DNA from: Hymenochaete sp. R1
Lineage: Eukaryota > Basidiomycota > Agaricomycetes > Hymenochaetales > Hymenochaetaceae
Direction: 5' to 3'
Length of the DNA: 21,493 bases
NCBI GenBank assembly: GCA_019400425.1
Contig: JAFREE010000261.1
Location: 1-21,493 of the forward strand
How positions within the stretch are numbered: position 1 is the stretch's first letter; every line of letters begins with the position of its first letter. The notes beneath the pieces were generated by a model, which worked only from the letters and a program-made list of their open reading frames with translations, did no database searches and was not told the DNA's origin. Shown here in pieces: positions 8,835 to 17,293 of the stretch. A program made the translations under genes and the position numbers.

Positions 8835-10746
8835 ATGCGTAAGTTCATCAAAGGTATCAAGGACTTCGTCAATGAGGACAAGGACCGAAAGGAACGGCCG
8901 TCAAAGCCCAATGTCAACTCATCGTCTAAGCCTTATCATTCCACCAGTGACCTCTCGGAAGCAATGGGTGGCATGAGCTTGGAGAATAAGTCGTCTGGTT
9001 CTCGTCCCGAGTTTGTTGGAGGATTCAAGTACGTTCATTTCACTGATACCGTCAAATCGCGTTCTGACGTCCAACAGACATGGACCAGCAAACTCCAGTA
9101 CTGGAACGTATACTCCTCCAGTCTTTCCGAATCCCTCACCGCAGCCTCAAATAATGTATACCCCAGGACCACTACCCGCCCCGCCCAAGATGTTTATGCC
9201 GCAACCTGAACCAGGATACAGGCCCTCGCGAACCATGCAGTACGCACTCTCCGAAAGCCCCGCATGGCTTCAACTCGACGCGCCTCCTTTACCGTCCCGT
9301 CCGCATACAGAAGATGCACGACCAGTGCGCAAGGACTCTGGCACGGATCCTTCTCGCATGCATCGACCTTATGTCAACGTTACCGGCACACTCTCCCCAC
9401 CTAATCCTAAACCACAGCACTTCCGTGCCTCCTCCGAGCCGCCCCCAGACTCACCGCATGCTTCTACATCTAATGCACAAAACATGAAGAAGTACGCGGC
9501 GCAGGGGCAGGTTCAATGCGCTGGATTTACACAAAAGGGCTCACGGTGTACGAAGCCTGTGAAAGTGGTTGTGGGGACACCCTTAGATTTCGGAGACATG
9601 CAGGCGGAAAGGTTTTGTTTCCAACATCGGAAGAAAGTGCAGGAGGCGAGAGGATTCTTTTCGAGAGCGACGAAAGAATGGGTGGAATTCTCCGGTAAGT
9701 CCGTCGTGGTCATAGACGCATTAGGATTGGAAATTTAATTATAATTCTTAGACCATATTCCGACGTATTTAAGTCAGGCGACTCAGATCGCTCTTCAAAC
9801 GGAAATGGAAAAAGCGCCATCAGATAGTGACAAAGATGGGTACATATATGCGTTCGAAATTCGAGGTAAGCATCGTGAGATGCATTATGTTAAGCCTACC
9901 TGACTCTTCTTTTCTTATGTTATCTGCCTCTCAAGACCCAACCTCCAGCAACTGCCACCTAAAAGTAGGGCGTGCTACCTCCCTCAACAAACGCATTGAT
10001 CAATGGGGAAACCAATGCAACTCGCAAACGCAAGTTCTGCGGGGATGGTGGCCTGGTAATATGGACTCTTCTTCGAGCGACGATGGGGCCGGGGAGAGCC
10101 TAATGAAAGGGCGCGTAAAACCCGGCAAACCTGGTGGATGCTCGCATCGCCTCGAGAGGCTTATCCACCTCGAATTGGCGGACCTGGCTGTGTATATGCA
10201 GTTTACGTGGAAAGGGTTCCCGGATGTGAACTTTAATGAGGAAGTAGCTGGGGGAAATGAGGATGCGACGAGTGGGAAAGAAAAGAAGGGAGCGAAGAAG
10301 GGGGCAAAAGGGAAGGTGAAAGTGGAGGATAGTGATAGTGACGAGGATTTTGTGATCGAGATTGACGATAGTGACGACGAGGAAGAGGCAGAAGCTGGCA
10401 AGACGTCGAAGAAGAAAAATGGGAATCAGAAGGCAAAAGTCAAGGGAAGTGGTCCAGCGAACGGAAACGGGAAGGAGACTGCGTTGAAGAGGCTTCAGAG
10501 ACAGAGTGAACCTTGCGAGGATTGTGAGTCTGCCACTCGCCTCTCCATGTTCATCGCTTTATTTCCGAACCATCAGGCGGCTCAAAGCATAAAGAGATCT
10601 TCTCGTTCGACAGGCCGATGGGGCGGCGCAATGGACGGTTCACGAATCATGAATACGACCGACTTGTGAAACCTGTTATACTCCGATGGGGCCGCTTCGT
10701 GGAGACACACGTTGCGCCTGTTGCTGCTAGTGCCACCCGCGGTTAA
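8835..10746 (+). CDS. T5orf172 (GIY-YIG superfamily) domain protein, paralogue A, 5 exons
   Basis: Exons 8835-9028, 9078-9694, 9752-9865, 9936-10523 and 10577-10746 give 560 residues (introns 49, 57, 70, 53 nt). Residues 1 to ~205 are disordered and Pro/Ser-rich. A zinc-binding-like module follows: Cys212, Cys222, Cys245, His248 (CAGFTQKGSRC ... CFQH). The T5orf172 domain begins GYIYAFEI (300-307), LKVG (317-320), then Arg328, LRGWW (343-347) and ERLIHLELAD (382-391). These match the GIY, YIG, Arg and Glu elements of the superfamily. A charged insert (~410-495) carries VIEI followed by an acidic run at 448-459. The domain closes with CxxCxxxH (C502, C505, H509). Relatives are annotated T5orf172/Mug113 or DUF1766; nucleic-acid binding or cleavage is inferred from the fold, not shown. 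The paralogue B lies 3.6 kb downstream. Confidence 0.88.
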
Positions 10747-11362
10747 GTTGATGAACTTTGGACTATTTGATAAACCATCTTCTTTTGAATTTTTTTTTGT
10801 TCTCATTGCTTTGAGAGTTTTTTTCGTTGGCATTGACACTATCGAGGAACGCTCGGATGCACTCATTCTTGTGTTTTCATAGTGTTTTATTATTGCTTCT
10901 CGATGCTATACGTGTATTTTTATTTTCAGGTTCTATGGAATCCTTCAGCTCCGTTTCCCCATTCTACGACCACCACTCCTCTTGGATGTGAAGGACCCAG
11001 TTGAAATTTTCTTCTGATTCCACGTAGCCTGACCGTCTCTTCGCACGACCCTCGACTTCATTGAGATTCTTGGCCCTCTCAGATCGAATGTAGCGAGCTA
11101 TGAACATCGGATTTATCTCAAGTGAGTCAATCTTATCTCAAACCATCCTTTGAAACAGGTGTCTGAGTTTGATGATTCTTTGCTCGGCTTTCGTAGACAG
11201 ATCGATTGGCACAAACCGGATAACTTTCGTATACATGGCTGAACATTGTGAAGCAAGTTAGGAAGGTACTCTTTTGGGAACACAACATCTCGCGCTACAT
11301 CGCAGCGTCATCAAACTTTGTGTACCCTTCTGCATTTCGGCGGGAGCGAGCTCATAAATTGA
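10747..11362. other. Intergenic stretch with a minus-strand remnant
   Basis: Contains the 3' flank of T5orf172 A (T-rich run near 10790-10800) and the minus-strand coding-like piece listed separately at 10964-11107. No other supported feature is seen. Confidence 0.35.
10964..11107 (-). pseudogene. Minus-strand coding-like fragment, unknown
   Basis: A 47-residue reading starts MFIARYIRSERAKNLNEVEG and ends HIQEEWWS before TAG at 10966-10964. Past that stop the same frame stays open for about 28 more codons (NGETELKDSIEPE...). The charged, helix-like composition looks like an exon more than random sequence, but no start context, partner exon or family was found. Possible remnant of a broken gene, or chance. 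Confidence 0.2.
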
Positions 11363-11674
11363 CACAGAGAACGAGTTTTTTTGGAGAACGGTATCAAGTC
11401 CGTTTCCTTCTCAATTTCGTCTCGACAAAGGCAATCCATATCGACCCCCAACTTTTGCATACGCCCGCGGTTCGAAAGGAAAGCGTCCCGCTTCTGGACC
11501 GCCTTCTAAGAACCGCCGTGACCCAAAGCGCACAAAGGCATCAGGTGTCAGCTCTGGTGTCCTTGTGTCCCCTGCGATTCTCGGACGGGGTGAGGACGGA
11601 CTAAGCAAGGCATTTACTCCGACGACCTGTTCAATGAACTACAGGAGCTAGAGACGCAGCGCGTAATTTTTGAC
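11363..11674 (+). pseudogene. Coding-like open frame without ATG, basic Pro/Arg-rich
   Basis: The frame runs open for about 100 codons between TAA near 11358-11362 and a stop after AFTPTT...NYRS, with no ATG near its start. It reads as a basic, disordered-looking segment (DKGNPYRPPTFAYARGSKG, KRPASGPPSKNRRDPKRTKA). It directly precedes, in another frame, the broken coiled-coil copy at 11609-11890, so it may be that copy's diverged N-terminal part or a different gene's exon. No similarity to the N-terminus of the intact coiled-coil gene is visible by eye. Confidence 0.25.
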
Positions 11675-11890
11675 GACGCTGTCCGTTCGCTGCCCTAAGA
11701 TCAGGAAGGGAATGTTTTTCAGAAGCCCGAAAGACAAGAGATGATGGAAGTGGTAATCATGTTAGGCTTCGAGGTGGAGGGCTTTTCGATGACCATGAAA
11801 TTGAATGAGGTGGAGGTGGAGGCACGCATTGGAAAGTTGAAAGCCATGAAGAAGTTTTATGTTGCGTTGCATTGCAAGTCGAGCGAGATG
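11609..11890 (+). pseudogene. Broken tandem copy of the coiled-coil gene (C-terminal part)
   Basis: Translation in this frame parallels the last ~90 residues of the intact gene at 12405-13691. DDLFNELQEL aligns with GDVFGPELSK; AVRSLP*DQ with ALQSLPWDQ; LGFEVEGFSMTMKL with LGFEPQGFSMTTEL; IGKLKAMKKFYVALHCK with IEKLEEMKRFYDDFHSK. The TAA at 11696-11698 stands where the intact copy has Trp, which breaks the frame. DNA also matches over the GFSM segment. No counterpart of the N-terminal 330 residues is visible in the frame upstream. A spliced, still-used gene with an intron over the stop is less likely because no splice signals flank it. The intact copy starts 0.5 kb downstream on the same strand. 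Confidence 0.7.
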
Positions 11891-12277
11891 ATACGATACG
11901 GTGTGTGTATTCCTGTTTTCGCCACAGATGCGCACATGATTTGGAGGGCACGGAACTCGTATACAGTACTCTCCGAGATGCCAAACTCTTCAATTACCGA
12001 CTTACCTCGTCAGACGCAGTCTCGGTCGAGCACACAATTGCTTGAGTCATAGGATTTCTCTACGTAGCCCGTCAATATTGCTACTTGCGATTACAACGAG
12101 TGAGTCTACTTCTGATGCAGAAATTTATTTCTTGGCTTTTTGTTGTTTGTTTACCACTGCTCTGCTGAGTGATTAGGTCTCATATTGATTCTGTTCAACA
12201 GGTCCTTTGCTGGATTAAGCAGCTACACTCAAACAACCCTCATTACGTGGAATCTACTTTGATGTGCAAAGGTATCC

Positions 12278-12285
12278 TATATAAA
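12278..12285 (+). promoter_or_regulatory. TATA box of the coiled-coil gene
   Basis: TATATAAA lies 120 nt upstream of the ATG at 12405, followed by a C/T-rich stretch typical of fungal initiation regions. Motif only. Confidence 0.5.
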
Positions 12286-12404
12286 CGCGTGCCTGGTATC
12301 CTTGAACATCGAACTTCGTTTAAGGACGACACATCCTTCTATCGCCGTCTTGATCCGACCGTTTCCCTCATTTTCCGACTCTCGCTATCTTAACTTACTT
12401 CCTT

Positions 12405-13691
12405 ATGTCCAGCAGTAAACGTGACGCTACTGATGAAATACTCGGAGAAATCAACGATAGTCAACGCGGATCCGTGTCGAAGCGCAGAAAACGTTCGGGG
12501 GCCGCGGAAACGACCTCAAACTTGGACGCTGGTGAGAAGAAGCTTCAAGACCTATTGGAGAATGCTAAAGCGTCTCTAAGGGAGGGACCACTAGTGAGTG
12601 ACGCTGACACGGCATTCTCTGAGGCCCTGATAGAACCCCTCGATTGTCCTGGTTTCTTCATTGATCGGACCGAGTCCAATATGGACAACTTACAGTATGC
12701 CATCAAACATCGCCAGTATCTGGAGTTCCTGGATGAAGTCGAGCAGAAGCTCAGGAAAGTGTTGCTCGGGAATTTGCTACCCGCGCGCCACAAGGCGTGT
12801 AATGATCTTCAAAACTATCTCAAAGAACGCGTCCGGGGAAGAAGATCTATGGCACGAGGGCGGAAGAATTTCAAGGACGATCTGGAGAAACGTTTGGAGA
12901 GTTTACAATGCGAATCTAAAGATCTCGAGGAGGAAGTGAAGGAGCTCATCACCGTGCCCACAGAGTCCTACAGTTCGAATACTCCTATTGTTCTGGAACA
13001 CCAACAGCTACAGCGGCTAGAGAAGCTAGAAAATGACCTTTCCAACAAAGACCAACAAATCGGGATGCTCGAAGCTCATATCAACTTTTTCTTTAAGGAC
13101 AGGCGCGGTGGCAGGAAAGACCGTGGCATACTCGAGACAGTCAGGAAAAACTTGCCACCGGGACACGCCCTTACAACGATTTTGAACGAGAATTTTGATA
13201 AGTACCTCGCAGCACCCTGGATTCCCCAAGTGAAGCTTGATGCAGCTCAGAATTTTGAAGCTGGTTATGATCAGTATCAAGGACTGGTCTGGCTCGAATT
13301 CCAAGTGAAAAAAATTGGCCACAAAGCCGATAAGCTGCGTATCGATATGGGGTGTGCGATGAAGTCGCGTAGACTCTATTTGAGGAACGAGACAATGACG
13401 AAACTCTCGAGTCGCACTCACGGCGATGTATTCGGTCCGGAATTGAGCAAGAGGCTAAAGTGCAAGCAGGATTTGACGGCCGCTCTGCAATCTTTGCCCT
13501 GGGATCAAGCAGATTTTCAATCGGAAGAGATCAAAAAGGCGACAGCGATGGCGATCAATTTGGGTTTCGAGCCACAGGGCTTCTCGATGACGACGGAACT
13601 TCAAAAAACGGAGAAACGGATAGAGAAGCTGGAAGAGATGAAGAGGTTCTACGATGATTTTCATAGTAAGTCTGAGCACTTGCCTTCGTAA
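12405..13691 (+). CDS. Coiled-coil protein of unknown function, probably nuclear
   Basis: One uninterrupted 428-residue frame, unusual here where neighbouring genes have several introns. The N-terminus carries a basic cluster (VSKRRKRSG, ~residues 24-32) that resembles a nuclear localisation signal. Charged heptad-like helices follow at ~92-182 (EFLDEVEQKLRKVL ... DLEKRLESLQCESKDLEEEV), ~197-230 (HQQLQRLEKLENDLSNKDQQ) and at the end (~399-425, ELQKTEKRIEKLEEMKRFYD). A less helical part lies between, including KNLPPGHALTTIL and APWIPQVKLDAAQNF. No signal peptide, membrane segment or known domain is recognised. An alternative 3' splice is possible: CATA|GTAAGTCT near 13673 is a good donor that would replace the last eight residues. 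A decayed partial copy lies just upstream, and T5orf172 paralogues lie on both sides. Confidence 0.75.
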   Translation: MSSSKRDATDEILGEINDSQRGSVSKRRKRSGAAETTSNLDAGEKKLQDLLENAKASLREGPLVSDADTAFSEALIEPLDCPGFFIDRTESNMDNLQYAIKHRQYLEFLDEVEQKLRKVLLGNLLPARHKACNDLQNYLKERVRGRRSMARGRKNFKDDLEKRLESLQCESKDLEEEVKELITVPTESYSSNTPIVLEHQQLQRLEKLENDLSNKDQQIGMLEAHINFFFKDRRGGRKDRGILETVRKNLPPGHALTTILNENFDKYLAAPWIPQVKLDAAQNFEAGYDQYQGLVWLEFQVKKIGHKADKLRIDMGCAMKSRRLYLRNETMTKLSSRTHGDVFGPELSKRLKCKQDLTAALQSLPWDQADFQSEEIKKATAMAINLGFEPQGFSMTTELQKTEKRIEKLEEMKRFYDDFHSKSEHLPS

Positions 13692-14373
13692 CAAGTTGTT
13701 GCTTTCGGTAAGTACGTGTGCGTGCCAATTTTCAGTGGGATTTTCTCCTACTAGTAGTACTGATGCCACAATGACGTGGCGCACATTGGCAATAAGTAAT
13801 ATGACTCGAAGTTCGTCCGGTACACAATGGTATATATGAAATCAATCCTGGAAAAATCATATTTGACTTCTTTTTGAAGTTGTATGCGAATTCATCGAAT
13901 CGTGAGGAGACTAAAGTCATGGAACACGTCAGTTACCAAGAAACAGACTACTCACTAGTACTGCTGTTACTGTCGATCGGCTATGTCCCACGTCCCACGA
14001 CCAGGCCACTCGCCGTCGTCATGCCTGCCATGCTCGTGGCTCTTCTTACTTCACCCCGGCACCACCTGGAGACCATTTATGGCACCTCTCTATTTCGTCC
14101 AAGCATCTAAGTACAGCAAACTTCCATCAATCTGTAAAAACCAGTGTGTGTCTCGACGTGCATGGGCCAATGTTATCTCGCGATGCTGTCACCGCACATC
14201 TACATGAGGCTTGCTGAACTTGATGGTATCCCTTTCCATTGTTCTTCAGTTCTTTCAGCTCGTCTGCGTCGATATGACTCACATATGCAAGCTATGATAA
14301 AGGTTCCCTGATACCAGGTGTACGGGGCCTCCTATTGCTGTCTCGAATCCTCCGATCGAAAGCCGGAAAAAAC
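13692..14373. other. Intergenic stretch, nothing firm
   Basis: Separates the coiled-coil gene from T5orf172 gene B. Short open frames show no motif or splice support. The segment just before 14374 stays open in the frame of gene B, so gene B could have an earlier exon or start here. Confidence 0.35.
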
Positions 14374-15909
14374 ATGCTCAAGCTTTTACTGGCACTCCTT
14401 TGGAGAGCAAAAAAAGATAGCAATGATCTCGATACCTCAAAATACTTATCGTCTCTAGATCCCGCTCCCTCTTCTGCGTCCCGGACGCCCACTTCAATGG
14501 AGGATGGCTTGATTGAAAGGTTCGGGAGGGCGGTGGATCTATCTGACCAGCCTCCTCATAGCACCAAGTGCGTATACGTTGTCCAATATACATTTTCACT
14601 AAATACCACTGCTTAGATTAGAAGAACTTGAAGAGAGTCGAGAGTCTGAGGTTTGCGCTTTTTCGGATGCCTCAAGATTTGTCCCTAGCGGCTCAGAGTA
14701 TGTTCTTGAAGAACAGACTTCAGCCGACGAATACGATGTATCAAGCGGCACCAAACGGAACTCTTTTTCTGACGACTCAGAATCCCTATCTGACGAGGAT
14801 CCGGACGATGGTGTGTACATGCTCAATGCCGTATTCGTCCGGGTTTCTACCAATTCGGAAGGTCCTGGTCGTATGCGCAATGGCCCAAGATCATCCACGT
14901 TACAGCAAGCACTACCCCAACCTACACCCACGATAAAGATGGTGAGTAGTTTTCTTCTATGCAGAAGCCACTGCTTTTTGGTTCTATGAAATTGCGCTGT
15001 CTCCAAATATTGACTTCACCACCAGTGTTATCTAAAGGCAATATATAATCCGTTGCAAGTAGAAAGGCTCTTTAAGAGGCTCTTAAGTAAGTTGCGTACC
15101 TCAGAAGCGCGCAAAATAGTCTTTTCTTTTCTTTTGGTTTTTGTTAATAAGACATCCAATGTAGATCAACTAGATCACCCGATAAGCGAGGCAACAATCG
15201 ACTTCATATGTAACGTGAGATTAGGACGCTATTTGTCGAAGACTCAAGCACGGGGCTATCTCTACGTGATGGAATTTTATGGTAAGTCTCATAGCTATAC
15301 AGTCATTAATCCTCCCAATCTGGCACGAAAAGTCGGCTTATTCTCACTGAATGCCTTTTCTCAGATAAGGACATAGGAACGTGCCGTTTGAAAGTGGGAC
15401 ATACTACCAATATTAAAAGACGTGACGCTGAATGGAGGAGGAACTGTCCTACGCAATATAAGGGACTTCGAGGTTGGTGGACTAACGGCCCTGGCAAACC
15501 GTGGCGATGTGTAGAGCTTGTTGAACACCTCGTTCACCTCATCCTGGCGGATTATATCATCCATAAGCAATATGTTCTCGAACAAGCTGGGATGTCTTCC
15601 GCCGAGATTTCGGAGTATTTGGTGTCTGTAAATGCAAAGGAGGCGGCCTTGACAACGATGAAGAAAAACGCCACGCAGTGCGTGGACTGTGAGTGTTTAT
15701 TTCCTTGAACCAGATCTCTGTATCATTAAACTCTTCTTCCCCGATCTTGATCTTGACTTTTCCCTCTAGGTCACGCAAGGCATATAGAGATGTTCCGCTT
15801 CGTCAGGTCGGAGGACGGTCAATTCGATGGACTCGAACTAGTAGACAAGGTTGTTGGGCTGGTAGGAGCATTCGTCCAATCGTTTTTTGCCCCTGTGATA
15901 GAGAGGTAA
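14374..15909 (+). CDS. T5orf172 (GIY-YIG superfamily) domain protein, paralogue B, 6 exons
   Basis: Exons 14374-14567, 14617-14941, 15026-15086, 15165-15281, 15365-15688 and 15770-15909 join in phase to 386 residues (introns 49, 84, 78, 83, 81 nt). An acidic Ser-rich region (~66-170) precedes the domain: GYLYVMEF (224-231), LKVG (241-244), Arg251/252, LRGWW (267-271) and VEHLVHLILAD (285-295). A CxxCxxxH cluster (C338, C341, H345) and a C-terminal amphipathic segment follow. The order matches paralogue A, but B lacks A's upstream Cys/His module and has a short linker instead of A's charged insert. Donors after GYLYVMEFY and inside the CVDC codon sit where A has them, both phase 1. The start is uncertain; ATG 14497 (MEDGLIERFGR) is an alternative. 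The end could instead splice at 15906 (GTAAAT) to a short tail near 15961-15983. Confidence 0.82.
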
Positions 15910-17108
15910 ATGTAAAATCCTATTCTTTCACATTAAGAGGTTCTAACGACATACATTTTAGTAGATGGGGGTTACGCGCATAGTCCAGAATGAAAATGCG
16001 TTCTACTACTTGCAATCATTTTTTCCATCAGCGACCAGGCAGCCAAATCGCGGTGAGAGTGGATCATTGATTCGAAGAAGGCTCAAAAAAGGTCATTTAT
16101 GCGCGTTTTCGCTACGCTATTAGGAATCGGAATGATTTTTTGGGAGGAAGATCTGGACTGTCCCATTTCGTATATCAATCGGTGCACTTTACCTACTTTA
16201 CCGCATGGAAAGGGTTTTAGATATGATCCATCAAGATCAGCGACAGATCTCAACACCCTTCATTGATGAGTTAGGCACTGGTTTACCATTCTTTAATTCA
16301 TGCTAAACGATGATTGGATGGAGTTCGGCGTGAAGGGAGAATGATTATGTGGCTTTGAATGGTTTGAAAAGGTTCGTCGAAATACAGTAGTTGCGGACTC
16401 AAGAATGAGCCACCATGTCTCGGACTGATTTTTTGCACTGTTTTCCTGTACTTGCTTCTTGTAACAATTTTGTGCATCATTTCCCCTTCATTAACACTTA
16501 GCGGACCATATCACCAATTCTTTGATCATAGACGATCCAGTACTCGTGTCCTGAGTTGGCGGTAAGAAGGAATTGACCGAGATGCCCATAGCGATGCGTT
16601 CTCCACGCCTACCCGCCCCCATTCCGGGGAACTCGGTCGCGTGCGCACATGCATGCGCGGAACTCGAGTTATTGTTTGAGTCCTCCACTTTTTTCCTATT
16701 GATCCCAAAGTATTTCCCATTTGCAATTGCTGGATCATCGTATTGTTCGTCCAACTAGTGCGAGGCGTACGCTGGCTCGAAGGATGAGCGTTTGTTTCCA
16801 GGGAAACTGACGTCTTAAGGACAATGGGCACGAACAAGCGCATAAGCTTGTCTAAACAAGCTTGTGCCGGAAAAGGCACTGGTAAGGGAGATCCGAGGCG
16901 GTGAAAGAACGGCGCAATTGGCTCGCAAGGGTGTGTTGTTTTGTTTACACATCCGTAATTTACCATTTCCGGGCGGCGCAAGCGTGGCACAGCCTCCATT
17001 CTTTTGTTCTTGGTTCACCGACGCCTGGTACTCTGTTTCGCCGCCCTTTGTGTGTGCTATGGACGCACGGAGATGGGACCTGAGTGAAATGCAGGTCTTG
17101 TCTGAGGA
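15910..17108. other. Intergenic stretch, nothing firm
   Basis: About 1.2 kb without a supported gene. Long minus-strand open frames around 16526-16999 have no recognisable content. An 8-bp inverted repeat with a 4-nt loop lies at 16844-16863 (AAGCTTGT-CTAA-ACAAGCTT). The right end is the upstream region of the cupredoxin gene. Confidence 0.4.
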
Positions 17109-17116
17109 TATAAAAG
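17109..17116 (+). promoter_or_regulatory. TATA-like box upstream of the cupredoxin gene
   Basis: TATAAAAG lies 178 nt before the ATG at 17294. C/T-rich sequence (for example 17181-17215) follows and could hold the transcription start, giving a 5' leader of up to about 140 nt. Confidence 0.45.
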
Positions 17117-17293
17117 ACGTGAATGAAGAAAGGGAGAGGGCTCACAAACGCTTTTCGCCCCGTAACGCCTTCGTCTTTTTCTTTGGGACTCTCTGCCTTC
17201 GCCTTTCTCCTGGTCTCTACAAATCATTAGAGAAACCTCATTTGTATTCCCATTTCGACCCACGTTATACCTCAAGTGTCACTTTGCGCTAAG

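Noticed and set aside
10000..10401. 133-codon Ser/Pro-rich frame on the minus strand
   Set aside because: Shadow of the acidic/basic insert in T5orf172 protein A.
16844..16863. 8-bp inverted repeat with 4-nt loop as a transposon end or terminator
   Set aside because: No transposase, target-site duplication or T run nearby; kept only as a note in the intergenic entry.
16526..16999. 157-codon open frame on the minus strand
   Set aside because: No domain, no promoter or splice pattern, and overlapping frames on both strands are equally long.
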